From the NCBI GenBank assembly GCA_005503085.1, contig SCOI01000005.1, positions 62,001-126,000 of the forward strand: a DNA stretch of 64,000 bases, in the 5' to 3' direction. The notes under the pieces are model-generated. The model was not told where the DNA came from. It did not search any database and worked only from the letters and a program-made list of their open reading frames with translations. The DNA is from Burkholderiales bacterium C2. GTDB taxonomy: Bacteria > Pseudomonadota > Gammaproteobacteria > Burkholderiales > Burkholderiaceae_C. How positions within the stretch are numbered: the stretch's first letter is position 1; every line of letters begins with the position of its first letter. Positions 25,416 through 34,852 of this stretch are shown here, in pieces. The position numbers were made by a program, and so were the translations under genes.

Positions 25416-28250
25416 ATGAACCTGCTTGCCTCGGTGGTTCTGCTGCCGCTTCTGCTCGGCACCGGCCTGTGCTTCTGGCTGGGCCGGGCCAGTTCCTTCC
25501 GTCAGGCCCCGGCCTGGGCCGCCGGCCTGATCACCGCCGCCGCGCTGGGCCTGCTCGTCTCGGCCGCGCCGGCCGTGTTCGAGGGTCAGGTCTTGCTGGG
25601 CTTTGCCGAATGGGTGCCGGCCATAGGCCTGAATATCGGCTTGCGGCTCGACGGCCTGGCCCTGCTGTTCGCCGGCCTGATCACCGGCATCGGCCTGCTG
25701 ATCGTGCTCTACGGTGCCTACTATCTGCACCGCGAGGACCCGGCCGGCAAGTTCTACAGCCTGCTGATGCTGTTCATGGCGGCGATGCTGGGCATCGCGC
25801 TGAGTGACAACCTGCTGCTGCTGGTGGTGTTCTGGGAGCTGACCAGCATCTCGTCCTTTCTGCTAGTGGGTTACTGGGGCCACAAGGAGGAGGCGCGCCA
25901 GGGCGCGCGCACGGCGTTGGCGGTGACCGGCGGCGGCGGCCTGGCCCTGCTGGCCGGCGTCATCGTGCTGGGCCAGATCGCCGGCACTTACGAGCTCTCG
26001 CAGATGCTCGACAAGGGCGCGCTGGTGCAGGCCGATTCTCGCTATCCGCTGGCGCTGGGCCTGATCCTGGTGGGCTGTTTCAGCAAGAGCGCCCAGCTGC
26101 CGTTTCACTTCTGGCTGCCCGAGGCGATGGCGGCACCGACGCCGGTCTCGGCCTATCTGCATTCGGCGACCATGGTCAAGGCCGGCCTGTTCCTGATGAT
26201 GCGGCTGTACCCGGTGATCGGCAGTGGCTCGGCGCTGTTCGAGACGGTGGTGGCCTCGGTGGGCCTGGCGACCATGGTGTTCGCCGCCTTCGTGGCCCTC
26301 TTCAAGCATGACCTGAAGGGCTTGCTGGCCTACTCGACGATCAGCCACTTGGGCTTCATCACCTTTCTGATCGGCCTGGGCTCGCCGATGTCGGCGGTGG
26401 TCGCGGTGTTCCATATCCTGAACCACGCCAGCTTCAAGGCCGCGCTGTTCATGACAGCCGGCATCGTCGACCACGAGTGCGGCACCCGTGATATGCGCCA
26501 GCTCGGCGGCCTGATGAAGGCCATGCCCTGGGTCGGCAGCCTGGCGCTGCTGGCGGCGGCGGCGATGGCGGGCCTGCCGCCGTTCAATGGCTTTCTGTCC
26601 AAGGAGCTGATGCTGGACCAGGCCCTGCAGGCCGATTTCTGGGGCCCGCTGTCCTGGGCGATTCCGCTGCTGGCCACGCTGGGCGGGCTGTGCTCGGTGG
26701 CCTATTCGCTGCGCCTGGTCCACGATGTGTTCTTCAACGGTCCGGCGCGGGACTTGCCGAACCCGCATCCTCATGAGCCGCCGCTGGGCATGAAGGCACC
26801 GGTGGCGCTGCTGGTCGCGATCTGTGTGGCCGTAGGCCTGGCGCCGATGTGGATCGCCGGCCCGCTGGTGAGCTTGGCGGCGAGCAGCATGCTCGGCGCG
26901 CCGGCACCGACCTTCGAGTTCGCGCTCTGGCATGGCTTCAATTTGCCGCTGCTGATGAGCGCGGTCGCGGTGGCCGGCGGCGCGCTGCTGTATTTCTGGC
27001 TCCGCCATGGCGGACGGCTGCACCGCTATCTGCCGGGGCCCCTCAGTGCCAAGGCCCTGTTCCATGCGGTCATCGACGGGCTGATCGGCCTGGCCGGGCG
27101 TGGCACCGCGCTGCTGGAGAACGGCTCGCTGCAGCGCTATGCGGCCTGGATGGTGGCGCTGGCCGTGGGCCTGTCGGCCTGGGCCTTGCTGGGGCAGGGC
27201 CTGGCCACCGGTGATAGGGAATTGCTGGCCGCGCCGCCGCTGGCGGTGGGGGTGTGGCTGCTGCTGATCGTGCTGGGCGCGGCCCTGCTGGTGATGCAGC
27301 GCCAGCGCTTTGTCGCGGTGGTGCTGGTGGGCGGTGTGGGCCTGATCTGCTCGCTGGCTTTTCTGGCGCTGTCGGCGCCCGATCTGGCGCTGACCCAGCT
27401 CTCGGTCGATGTGGTCTCGACCGCGCTGCTGCTGATGGGCCTGGCCTTGCTGCCGCAGCTCAGCCCGGTCGAATCGAGCCGGCTGCGGCGCGGACGCGAT
27501 GCGCTGCTGGCCATCGCCGGCGGTGGCGGCATCGGCTGGCTGGCCTGGCTGATGCTGACCCGCAACCATGACTCGATCTCGTGGTATTTCCTGGAGCAGT
27601 CGCTACCGGGAGGCGGCGGCAGCAATGCGGTCAATGTGATCCTGGTGGACTTCCGCGGCTATGACACCTTTGGCGAGATCACCGTGCTGGGCATTGCGGC
27701 GTTGGGTGTGCTGGCTCTGCTGGACGGATTCCGGGTCGCCAAGCCCAAGGCCGATGCCGAGGGTCGGCCCTGGAGCTATGCGCGCGATCCGCTGATGCTG
27801 CGCGTCGTCGCGCGCCTGGTGCTGCCGCTGGCCTTGCTGCTGTCGGCCTATATCTTCTGGCGCGGCCACAACCTGCCGGGCGGCGGCTTTGTCGCCGGCC
27901 TGGTCACCGCGGTGGCCCTGCTGCTGCAATACATGGCCCAGGGCCAGCAGCGTGCTGAGAGCCTGCTGCGCGCCGGGGGCGGGCGGCGCTTTGTGCGCTG
28001 GATAGGCGCGGGCCTGGGCATTGCCTGGTTGACCGGCGTCGGCGCCTTTGTGTTCGGCCGGCCCTTCCTGAGCAGCGCCCATGGCCACCCGACCGTGCCG
28101 CTGCTGGGCGAGCTGCCGCTGGCCACGGCAGCGCTGTTCGATCTGGGCGTCTATATCACCGTGGTGGGGTCGACGCTGCTGATGCTGTCGGTGCTGGGCG
28201 CGGCGAGCAAGGCAAGCGGCACGGCCAGTGCGCGAGGGGCGAGGGCATGA
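25416..28250 (+). CDS. mrpA: Mrp/Pha cation:proton antiporter subunit A (fused A+B)
   Basis: The start is MNLLASVVLLPLLLGTG. The 944-residue polytopic protein resembles NADH-dehydrogenase subunit L in its first 500 residues (ELTSISSFLLVGYW, LPFHFWLPEAMAAPTPVSAYLHSATMVKAG). The last 150 residues (PLALLLSAYIFWRGHNLPGGGFVAGL onward) are the MrpB domain, as in proteobacterial PhaAB fusions. It exchanges Na+ or K+ for protons in alkaline or salt stress as part of a multi-subunit membrane complex. It overlaps subunit C by ATGA. Confidence 0.94.
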   Translation: MNLLASVVLLPLLLGTGLCFWLGRASSFRQAPAWAAGLITAAALGLLVSAAPAVFEGQVLLGFAEWVPAIGLNIGLRLDGLALLFAGLITGIGLLIVLYGAYYLHREDPAGKFYSLLMLFMAAMLGIALSDNLLLLVVFWELTSISSFLLVGYWGHKEEARQGARTALAVTGGGGLALLAGVIVLGQIAGTYELSQMLDKGALVQADSRYPLALGLILVGCFSKSAQLPFHFWLPEAMAAPTPVSAYLHSATMVKAGLFLMMRLYPVIGSGSALFETVVASVGLATMVFAAFVALFKHDLKGLLAYSTISHLGFITFLIGLGSPMSAVVAVFHILNHASFKAALFMTAGIVDHECGTRDMRQLGGLMKAMPWVGSLALLAAAAMAGLPPFNGFLSKELMLDQALQADFWGPLSWAIPLLATLGGLCSVAYSLRLVHDVFFNGPARDLPNPHPHEPPLGMKAPVALLVAICVAVGLAPMWIAGPLVSLAASSMLGAPAPTFEFALWHGFNLPLLMSAVAVAGGALLYFWLRHGGRLHRYLPGPLSAKALFHAVIDGLIGLAGRGTALLENGSLQRYAAWMVALAVGLSAWALLGQGLATGDRELLAAPPLAVGVWLLLIVLGAALLVMQRQRFVAVVLVGGVGLICSLAFLALSAPDLALTQLSVDVVSTALLLMGLALLPQLSPVESSRLRRGRDALLAIAGGGGIGWLAWLMLTRNHDSISWYFLEQSLPGGGGSNAVNVILVDFRGYDTFGEITVLGIAALGVLALLDGFRVAKPKADAEGRPWSYARDPLMLRVVARLVLPLALLLSAYIFWRGHNLPGGGFVAGLVTAVALLLQYMAQGQQRAESLLRAGGGRRFVRWIGAGLGIAWLTGVGAFVFGRPFLSSAHGHPTVPLLGELPLATAALFDLGVYITVVGSTLLMLSVLGAASKASGTASARGARA

Positions 28251-28600
28251 CGATCTCGATGGAATTCCTGCTGGCCAGCGGCATCGGCTGGGTCACCGCC
28301 TGCGGCATTTATCTGCTGCTGCGCGGGCGCAGTTTCTCGGTGGTGCTGGGCCTGAGCCTGATCGGCTATGCGGTCAATGTCTTTATCTTCGCGATGGGGC
28401 GGCTGTGGAGCGCCGTGCCGCCTATCCTCAGCGAGGGGACGGCCGTGGCCGACCCCTTGCCCCAGGCCCTGGTGCTGACGGCCATCGTGATCGGCTTTGC
28501 GACCACCGGCTTCGTGATCGAGCTGGCCTTGCGCAGCCGGCATGAGAATGACAGCGACCACGTCGATGCGCGACCCGACGCGAAAGGCGGGTCGCGATGA
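28247..28600 (+). CDS. mrpC: Mrp antiporter subunit C
   Basis: This 117-residue protein with three membrane helices is homologous to NuoK (GIYLLLRGRSFSVVLGLSLIGYAVN; PLPQALVLTAIVIGFATTGF). The order and ATGA overlaps at both ends match mrp/pha operons. The charged C-terminal tail is typical. Confidence 0.93.
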   Translation: MTISMEFLLASGIGWVTACGIYLLLRGRSFSVVLGLSLIGYAVNVFIFAMGRLWSAVPPILSEGTAVADPLPQALVLTAIVIGFATTGFVIELALRSRHENDSDHVDARPDAKGGSR

Positions 28601-30201
28601 GCTGGATCGATCTGCATCTGCCGATACTGCCGGTGCTGCTGCCGGCCGCCACGGCCGTGCTGTTGTTGCTGCTCGGCGACCATGGTGGCGATGCCGGCCA
28701 CGGCCACCACAAGCTCTTGTGGGCGCGCCGCCTGGCGCTGGCCTCGACCGCGCTGGGCCTGCTGATCGCGGCCGCGCTGGTGCAGCGGGCTGCGGGCGGT
28801 GAGTTGATCGCTTACCGGGTCGGTGACTGGCCGGCGCCCTTCGGCATCATGGTGCTGGTGGACCGGCTCGGCGCGATGATGCTCTTGCTGGGGGCTTGTG
28901 TGGCCTTGCCGGTGCTCTGGTATGCCAGCGGCGGCTGGGACGCCCATGGCCGCTACTTCCATGCGCTGTTCCAGTTCCAGCTGATGGGGCTGTACGGCGC
29001 CTTCGTGACCGGCGATCTGTTCAATCTCTTTGTGTTCTTCGAGGTGCTGCTGATCGCCAGCTATGTGCTGATGGTGCATGGCCAGGGGCGGGAGCGCTTC
29101 CGGGTCGGCCTGCACTATGTGGTGCTGAACCTGGCGGCCTCGGCGCTGTTCCTGATCGGCGTGGCCCTGATCTATGCGAAGACCGGCACCTTGAACCTGG
29201 CCGATCTGGCGCTGCGCGTGCCCCAGGTGAGCGCGCCCGATGCCGCCGTGCTGCGCGTCGGCGCGCTGCTGCTGCTGGTTGTGTTCGGCTTCAAGGCCGC
29301 GCTGATGCCGCTGGCGATGTGGCTGCCGGCCACCTACGCGGCGGCCAGCCCGCCGGTGGCGGCGCTGTTTGCCATCATGACCAAGGTGGGGGTCTATGCC
29401 ATCGTGCGCGTGCATGGCGTGGTGTTCGGCGACAGCGGCGGCGCCACGGCGCTGACGGTGGAGCCGGTGCTGCTGCCGCTGGCGCTGGCCACCAGCGCGG
29501 TCGGTGTGATGGGCGCCTTGTCGGCCCGCACGCTGGCGCGCCTGGTGGCCTGGCTGACGGTGGCCTCGGTGGGCACGGTGCTGGCGGGCCTGGGGCTTTA
29601 CGGCGCGGCGGCTTGGGGCGCGGCCTTCTATTACATGCTCAACAGCACGCTGGTGATCGCGGCGCTGTTCCTGCTGGCCGAGCTGGTGGCGGCGCAGCGC
29701 GGCGATGCCGAGGGTCAGCTGGTGCCGGCCTCGCCGCTGGCCCAGCCGACCCTGCTGGGCCTGATGATGTTGCTGGCGGCGGCCTCGACCGCCGGTCTAC
29801 CGCCGCTGCCGGGCTTCATCGGCAAGCTGATGCTGCTGGAGGCTGCCAGCGGCCATGCCTGGGCCGTCGGCTTCTGGGCCGTGGTGCTGGGGGTGGGCTT
29901 TTTCACGCTGGTGGGCCTGGCGCGCGCCGGCAGCATCCTGTTCTGGCATGTGCGCAGTGACCTGCCCGATGGTGGCCACTCGGGCAGCAGTCCCAAACTG
30001 GTGCTGGCCACCTGCGCGTTGCTGGGCGCCAGTGTGCTGATGAGCGTGGCGGCCGCGCCGATCCAGCGCTATACCGAGGCGGCGGCGCTGCAGCTGATGG
30101 ACCGCGCCGCCTATGCCCAGGCGGTGCTGGGCGAGCAGGGCGGGGCGGCGGCGCAGACGACCCGACCCTATCGGATCGACAAGCCCAAGGAGGCCCGCTG
30201 A
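28597..30201 (+). CDS. mrpD: Mrp antiporter subunit D
   Basis: This 534-residue protein with about 14 membrane helices is homologous to NuoM/NuoN proton-pump subunits. It contains VTGDLFNLFVFFEVLLIASYVL, FKAALMPLAMWLPATYAAASPPVAALFAIMTKVG and TAGLPPLPGFIGKLMLL. The Lys/Glu residues in these helices are those of the proton path. It overlaps subunit C by four bases and subunit E by one. Confidence 0.94.
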   Translation: MSWIDLHLPILPVLLPAATAVLLLLLGDHGGDAGHGHHKLLWARRLALASTALGLLIAAALVQRAAGGELIAYRVGDWPAPFGIMVLVDRLGAMMLLLGACVALPVLWYASGGWDAHGRYFHALFQFQLMGLYGAFVTGDLFNLFVFFEVLLIASYVLMVHGQGRERFRVGLHYVVLNLAASALFLIGVALIYAKTGTLNLADLALRVPQVSAPDAAVLRVGALLLLVVFGFKAALMPLAMWLPATYAAASPPVAALFAIMTKVGVYAIVRVHGVVFGDSGGATALTVEPVLLPLALATSAVGVMGALSARTLARLVAWLTVASVGTVLAGLGLYGAAAWGAAFYYMLNSTLVIAALFLLAELVAAQRGDAEGQLVPASPLAQPTLLGLMMLLAAASTAGLPPLPGFIGKLMLLEAASGHAWAVGFWAVVLGVGFFTLVGLARAGSILFWHVRSDLPDGGHSGSSPKLVLATCALLGASVLMSVAAAPIQRYTEAAALQLMDRAAYAQAVLGEQGGAAAQTTRPYRIDKPKEAR

Positions 30202-30692
30202 TGACTGAGAAGAAGTGGCTGAGCCACCCGCTGCTGTCGCTGCTGCTGGCGGCGGTCTGGCTGCTGCTGCTGCAAAGCCTGGCCCTGCCGCAGCTGATCA
30301 CCGCCGCCGTGCTGGGCCTGCTGCTGCCGCGTTTGCTGCTGGGCTTTCTGGGGCCGGCGCTGCGCCTTCGCAAGCCCGGCCTGGCGCTGCGTCTGGTGTT
30401 CATCGTGTTGTGGGACATCGTGATGTCCAATCTGGTGGTGGCGCGTCTGGTGCTGTCGCCGGCGGCCCGCCCGCAGCCGGCCTGGGTGCCGGTGCCGCTG
30501 GCGCTGCGCCAGCCGGGCGCGATCTCGCTGATGGCTTCCATCATCACGATGACGCCGGGCACGGTGTCCTGCGTGGTTGATGAAGAGCGCCACGAGATCC
30601 TGGTCCATGCACTGGACTGCAGAGACCCGCTCGCGCTGGCCGCCGAAATCAAATCGCGCTACGAGCGGCCGCTGCTGGAGATTTTCGGATGA
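30201..30692 (+). CDS. mrpE: Mrp antiporter subunit E
   Basis: This 163-residue subunit E has an N-terminal pair of membrane helices (LLSLLLAAVWLLLLQSLA and LITAAVLGLLLPRLL) and the family C-terminal domain (SLMASIITMTPGTVSCVVDEER, LVHALDCRDP). Translation is coupled to subunit D by TGATG and to F by ATGA. Confidence 0.93.
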   Translation: MTEKKWLSHPLLSLLLAAVWLLLLQSLALPQLITAAVLGLLLPRLLLGFLGPALRLRKPGLALRLVFIVLWDIVMSNLVVARLVLSPAARPQPAWVPVPLALRQPGAISLMASIITMTPGTVSCVVDEERHEILVHALDCRDPLALAAEIKSRYERPLLEIFG

Positions 30693-30976
30693 TGGAACAC
30701 CTGCCTCTGATCGCCTGGGCGCTGGATTTCGCGAGCGCGGCCGTCGGCCTGGCCCTGCTGCTGTGCGGCTGGCGCTTGCTGAAGGGGCCGACGACCACTG
30801 ACCGCGTGCTGGCGCTGGACACCCTGTATGTCAACGCGCTGGGCCTGGTGATCTTGATGGGCATACGCCAGGCCAGCGAGCTGCTGTTCGAAGCGGCGCT
30901 GCTGATCGCGCTGCTGGGCTTTGCTTCGACCGTGGCGCTGGCGCGTTATCTGAGTCGTGGCGATGTGATGGAGTGA
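30689..30976 (+). CDS. mrpF: Mrp antiporter subunit F
   Basis: This 95-residue protein with three membrane helices has the MrpF motif (LLKGPTTTDRVLALDTLYVNALGLVIL). It overlaps subunit E by ATGA and precedes subunit G. Confidence 0.93.
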   Translation: MMEHLPLIAWALDFASAAVGLALLLCGWRLLKGPTTTDRVLALDTLYVNALGLVILMGIRQASELLFEAALLIALLGFASTVALARYLSRGDVME

Positions 30977-30981
30977 TGACG

Positions 30982-31320
30982 ATGAACGAGCTGCACTGGA
31001 CCTTGCAAGCCCTGGTCGCCGCACTGCTGGTGATAGGCGGGGTGTTTTCGCTGGTGGGCGCGATCGGCCTGTTGCGCTTCCCGGACTTCTTCATGCGCCT
31101 GCATGCGCCGACCAAGGCCAGCACGCTGGGCGTTGGCGGCGTGCTGCTGGCCAGCCTGCTGATCCACGGGGCCCAGGGTGATCACGGCCTGCACGAGCTG
31201 CTGATCACGCTGTTCATCTTCATCACCGCGCCGGTCTCGGCCAATCTGCTGGCCAAGGCGGCGCTGCATCAGCGCCAGCCGTCCAAGGCCGAGCTGCCGG
31301 CCGATCAGCCGCAGCCCTGA
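30982..31320 (+). CDS. mrpG: Mrp antiporter subunit G
   Basis: Three starts compete: GTG 30973, ATG 30976 and ATG 30982. GGAG at 30970-30973 is eight bases before 30982, so MNELHWTLQ is preferred and the product is 112 residues. It has three helices and the MrpG signature FSLVGAIGLLRFPDFFMRLHAPTKASTLG. It is the last gene of the mrp operon and ends six bases from the convergent YqhA stop. Confidence 0.92.
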   Translation: MNELHWTLQALVAALLVIGGVFSLVGAIGLLRFPDFFMRLHAPTKASTLGVGGVLLASLLIHGAQGDHGLHELLITLFIFITAPVSANLLAKAALHQRQPSKAELPADQPQP

Positions 31321-31326
31321 GCGGGG

Positions 31327-31953
31327 TCAGTGCTTGCCCGAAGCGCTGTGATTGGCGTTGAGCAGCTTGTCGGTGTAGGCGATCGCGATGGCCGAGAACA
31401 GGAAGGCGATGTGGATCAGGGTCTGCCACATCAAGGTCTTCTCGGTGTAGTTGTCGGCATTGATGAAGGTCTTCAGCAGATGGATCGACGAGATGCCGAT
31501 GATGGCGGTGGCCAGCTTGACCTTCAGCACCGAGGCATTGACATGGCTCAACCACTCGGGCTGATCGGGGTGGTCTTCCAGGCCCATGCGCGAGACAAAG
31601 GTCTCGTAGCCGCCGATGATCACCATGATCAGCAGATTGGAGATCATCACGACGTCGATCAGGCCCAGCACGACCAGCATCAGAATGGTTTCATTGAGCT
31701 TGGCGATCGGCTCGTAGCCGGTCACCACGCCGGCCGCATCCTTGATCACGGTGGCCTTGTAGCCAATGCTCTTGACCAGCATGGCCAGCGCGTCCTGGTT
31801 GCCGAAGGCCGCCTCGATCAGGTGCACCAGCTCGGTCCAGAACTGGAAGACATAGACGCCCTGGGCCAGGATCAGGCCCAGGTAGAGCGGCAGCTGCAGC
31901 CAGCGGCTGGCAAAGATCAGATTGGGCAGGGGGCGCAGACGGCGTGTGCTCAT
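31327..31953 (-). CDS. YqhA family (TIGR00645) membrane protein
   Basis: This 208-residue protein has four membrane helices and family sequences [46 protein letters not shown] and [24 protein letters not shown]. The family (UPF0114) is widespread and of unknown function. It stands alone, divergent from acetyl-CoA synthetase across 170 bases (31954-32123) in which no gene is visible. Confidence 0.93.
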   Translation of the reverse strand: MSTRRLRPLPNLIFASRWLQLPLYLGLILAQGVYVFQFWTELVHLIEAAFGNQDALAMLVKSIGYKATVIKDAAGVVTGYEPIAKLNETILMLVVLGLIDVVMISNLLIMVIIGGYETFVSRMGLEDHPDQPEWLSHVNASVLKVKLATAIIGISSIHLLKTFINADNYTEKTLMWQTLIHIAFLFSAIAIAYTDKLLNANHSASGKH

Positions 31954-32123
31954 GGGGGACGGCTCAAGGGTTCGGTAGCGGGCGATTCTAGGGCCCCGGG
32001 GTGAACCCGCATCGCGGGCCGATCACGCCCGGTTACGGGGTTAGAGTAAGCGCTTCGTCAGAGACTGCACGCACAGTCCTGATCCAGCGATCAGCGATCT
32101 TGGATGCCCGAGGAGACATAGCG

Positions 32124-34088
32124 ATGACACAGAGTCACAAGCAATACCTGCCCAGCGCCGACTGGCAGGCCCAGGCCCATGTCAAAGGCATGGCCGGCTA
32201 CCAGGCCCTGGTGGCCGAGGCCGAGGCCGATTACCAGGGCTTCTGGGCCCGCCAGGCGCGCGAGCTGATCAGCTGGCAGACGCCCTTCACCCAGGTGCTC
32301 AATGACAGCGAGGCGCCGTTCTTCAAGTGGTTCGAGGACGGCCGGCTCAACGTCTCCTACAACTGCCTGGACCGCAATATCGAGGCCGGCCTGGGCGACA
32401 AGACCGCGATCATTTTCGAGGCCGACAACGGCGATGTCACCAAGGTCAGTTACAGCGAGTTGCTGGCCCGTGTGTCCCAGCTGGCCAATGCGCTGAAGAG
32501 CCGTGGCGTGAAGAAGGGCGACCGGGTCGTCATCTATATGCCGATGTCGGTCGAGGGCGTGGCCGCGATGCAGGCCTGCGCCCGCATCGGCGCAACGCAC
32601 TCGGTGGTGTTCGGCGGCTTCTCGGCGCAATCCTTGCGCGACCGCATCCAGGACGCCGGCGCGGTGATGCTGATCACCGCCGACGAACAGCAGCGCGGCG
32701 GCAAGGCCCTGCCGCTGAAGGCCATCGTCGACGAGGCCCTGGCCGACAACAGCTGTCCGAGCCTGAAGGATGTGATCGTCTACAAGCGCACCGGCGGCGC
32801 GATCGGCTGGGTTGCCGGCCGCGACCAGTGGCTGCACGAGATCGTGGCCGGCCAGTCCAGCGACTGCGCGCCCGAGTGGGTCGAGGCCGAGCACCCGCTG
32901 TTCCTGCTCTACACCTCGGGTTCGACCGGCAAGCCCAAGGGCGTGCAGCACAGCACCGGCGGCTATCTGCTGCATGCGGCGCTGACGACCAAGTGGACCT
33001 TCGATCTGAAGCCCGACGACATCTTCTGGTGCACCGCCGACATCGGCTGGGTCACCGGCCACACCTATATCAGCTACGGCCCGCTGGCCCTGGGCGGCAC
33101 CGAGATCGTGTTCGAGAGCATCCCGACCTTCCCGGATGCCGGCCGCTTCTGGCAGATGATCGAGAAACACAAGGTCACGATCTTCTACACCGCGCCCACC
33201 GCGATCCGCTCGCTGATCAAGGCGGCCGAGAGCAACGAGGCCGTGCACCCGAAGCGTTATGACCTGAGCAGCCTGCGCCTGCTCGGCTCGGTCGGCGAGC
33301 CGATCAACCCCGCCGCCTGGGAGTGGTACCACGCGAACATCGGTGGCGGTCGCTGCCCCATCGTCGACACCTTCTGGCAGACCGAGACCGGCGGCCACAT
33401 GATCACGCCGCTGCCGGGCGCGACGCCGCTGGTGCCGGGCTCCTGCACCTTGCCCTTCCCAGGCATCACGGCCGCGATCGTTGATGAGCTGGGAAACGAC
33501 GTGCCCAACGGGCAGGGCGGCATCCTGGTCGTCAAGAAGCCCTGGCCCTCGATGATCCGCACCATCTGGGGCGACCCGGAGCGCTTCAAGAAGAGCTACT
33601 ACCCGGCCGAGCTCAAGGGCTATTACCTGGCGGGCGACGGTGCGATCCGCGATGCCGAAACCGGCTACTTCACGATCACCGGTCGCATCGACGATGTCCT
33701 GAACGTGTCCGGCCACCGCATGGGCACGATGGAGATCGAATCGGCCCTGGTCAGCTGCACCGAGCTGGTGGCCGAGGCCGCGGTGGTCGGCCGCCCGGAC
33801 GACACCACTGGCGAGGCGATCTGCGCCTTTGTCGTGCTCAAGCGCCCGCGCCCGACCGGCGACGAGGCCAAGGCCATCGCCAAGCAGCTGCGCGACCATG
33901 TGGCCAAGGAGATCGGCCCGATCGCCAAGCCCAAGGACATCCGCTTCGGCGACAACCTGCCCAAGACCCGCAGCGGCAAGATCATGCGCCGCCTGCTGCG
34001 CTCGGTGGCCAAGGGCGAGAGCGTCACGCAGGACACCTCGACGCTGGAGAACCCGGCCATCCTGGAGCAGCTGGGCCAGGCCTACTGA
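32124..34088 (+). CDS. acsA: Acetyl-CoA synthetase
   Basis: The start is [19 protein letters not shown], with AGGAGACATAGCG upstream; a longer frame to 32001 lacks support. The 654-residue enzyme makes acetyl-CoA from acetate, ATP and CoA. Visible motifs are the P-loop [55 protein letters not shown] and C-terminal [13 protein letters not shown], whose Lys is the usual acetylation site. Length is typical. A strong terminator follows. Confidence 0.96.
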   Translation: MTQSHKQYLPSADWQAQAHVKGMAGYQALVAEAEADYQGFWARQARELISWQTPFTQVLNDSEAPFFKWFEDGRLNVSYNCLDRNIEAGLGDKTAIIFEADNGDVTKVSYSELLARVSQLANALKSRGVKKGDRVVIYMPMSVEGVAAMQACARIGATHSVVFGGFSAQSLRDRIQDAGAVMLITADEQQRGGKALPLKAIVDEALADNSCPSLKDVIVYKRTGGAIGWVAGRDQWLHEIVAGQSSDCAPEWVEAEHPLFLLYTSGSTGKPKGVQHSTGGYLLHAALTTKWTFDLKPDDIFWCTADIGWVTGHTYISYGPLALGGTEIVFESIPTFPDAGRFWQMIEKHKVTIFYTAPTAIRSLIKAAESNEAVHPKRYDLSSLRLLGSVGEPINPAAWEWYHANIGGGRCPIVDTFWQTETGGHMITPLPGATPLVPGSCTLPFPGITAAIVDELGNDVPNGQGGILVVKKPWPSMIRTIWGDPERFKKSYYPAELKGYYLAGDGAIRDAETGYFTITGRIDDVLNVSGHRMGTMEIESALVSCTELVAEAAVVGRPDDTTGEAICAFVVLKRPRPTGDEAKAIAKQLRDHVAKEIGPIAKPKDIRFGDNLPKTRSGKIMRRLLRSVAKGESVTQDTSTLENPAILEQLGQAY

Positions 34089-34107
34089 ACTCGCAGCGCC
34101 TAAAGAG

Positions 34108-34132
34108 AAAGCCCCGCAGTGCGGGGCTTTTT
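34108..34132. terminator. Rho-independent terminator after acsA
   Basis: AAAGCCCCGCA and TGCGGGGCTTT form a long GC stem followed by TTT on the plus strand. It may also serve the convergent cytochrome c gene. Confidence 0.88.
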
Positions 34133-34151
34133 CATGACGCTTGGACGACGA

Positions 34152-34463
34152 TCACTTGACCGTCATCACCCACTTGGCCAGTTCCTCGGCCTCGGCCGGA
34201 TTGACCTGGGCATTGGCGGGCATGGGCACAGGGCCCCAGACGCCGGAGCCGCCCTTGATGATCTTTTCGGCCAGTTTCTTGACGGCGTCCTTGTCCTTGG
34301 CGTACTTGGCAGCGACGTCCTTGTAGGACGGGCCGACCAGCTTCTTGTCGGTCGCATGGCAGGCCATGCAGTTCTTCTTCTGTGCCAGTTCGGCGTTGGC
34401 AAAAGCGGCCGGGGCGGCCAGGGTGGCGGCCAGCGTGGCCAGGGCAATCAGAGAGGACTTCAT
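34152..34463 (-). CDS. Class I c-type cytochrome (c551/c552-like)
   Basis: The start is MKSSLIALATLAATLAAPAAFA, with AAGGAAACC just upstream. After a 22-residue signal peptide the mature protein is about 82 residues. Haem is attached at CMACH (CxxCH) and the axial Met is in WGPVPMPAN, as in soluble periplasmic cytochromes c551/c552 that carry electrons to terminal oxidases or reductases. It is monocistronic and convergent with acsA. Confidence 0.93.
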   Translation of the reverse strand: MKSSLIALATLAATLAAPAAFANAELAQKKNCMACHATDKKLVGPSYKDVAAKYAKDKDAVKKLAEKIIKGGSGVWGPVPMPANAQVNPAEAEELAKWVMTVK

Positions 34464-34580
34464 GGTTTCCTTTCGGCTCAACAATCTCTAAGGGCTGGTC
34501 GGTGCAATCTGCACTACAGTGCTGACAGCATAGCCCCGCCAGCGATTTTATGGGGCGGCATGGATCAAAGGAGTCGTGTG

Positions 34581-34826
34581 ATGTTGTTGATGGCCGTCGG
34601 TGTCGTGCTCTTGCTGCTCAAGCTGGTGGGCGTGGCGCCGGTCAGCGAGTGGAGCTGGCTCTGGGTGCTGGCGCCCTTCGGCTTGGCCGTGCTGTGGTGG
34701 GCCTGGGCCGATGCCAGCGGCTACACGCAGAAAAAGGCCATGCAGCGCATGGACCAGCGCAAGGAAGCGCGCCGCGAGCGCTCGCTCGAAGCGCTGGGCC
34801 AGAGCGAGAAGCAGCGCCGCAAATAG
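34581..34826 (+). CDS. Small Trp-rich protein (TIGR04438)
   Basis: The 81-residue protein begins MLLMAVGVVLLLLKLVGV; AAAGGAG nine bases upstream supports this start over the ATG at 34560. One or two membrane helices with WSWLWVLAPFGLAVLWWAW are followed by a highly charged tail (MQRMDQRKEARRERSLEALG). This is the small Trp-rich family of Betaproteobacteria, of unknown function. A hairpin with a T tract overlaps its 3' end. Confidence 0.85.
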   Translation: MLLMAVGVVLLLLKLVGVAPVSEWSWLWVLAPFGLAVLWWAWADASGYTQKKAMQRMDQRKEARRERSLEALGQSEKQRRK

Positions 34827-34842
34827 CCGGCGCCGCTTTTTT
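34814..34842 (+). terminator. Putative terminator at end of Trp-rich gene
   Basis: GCGCCG (34814-34819) and CGGCGC (34828-34833) form a short stem spanning the stop codon, followed by CGCTTTTTT. It sits between two convergent genes. Confidence 0.5.
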
Positions 34843-34852
34843 CTACACTTCT

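Noticed and set aside
25863-27569. 568-aa minus-strand frame opposite mrpA
   Set aside because: Gln/His/Arg-rich shadow without start signals.
34323-34330. TGTAGGAC copy inside the cytochrome c gene
   Set aside because: It lacks the CCGA box at 17 bases and lies within coding sequence, so it is probably chance.
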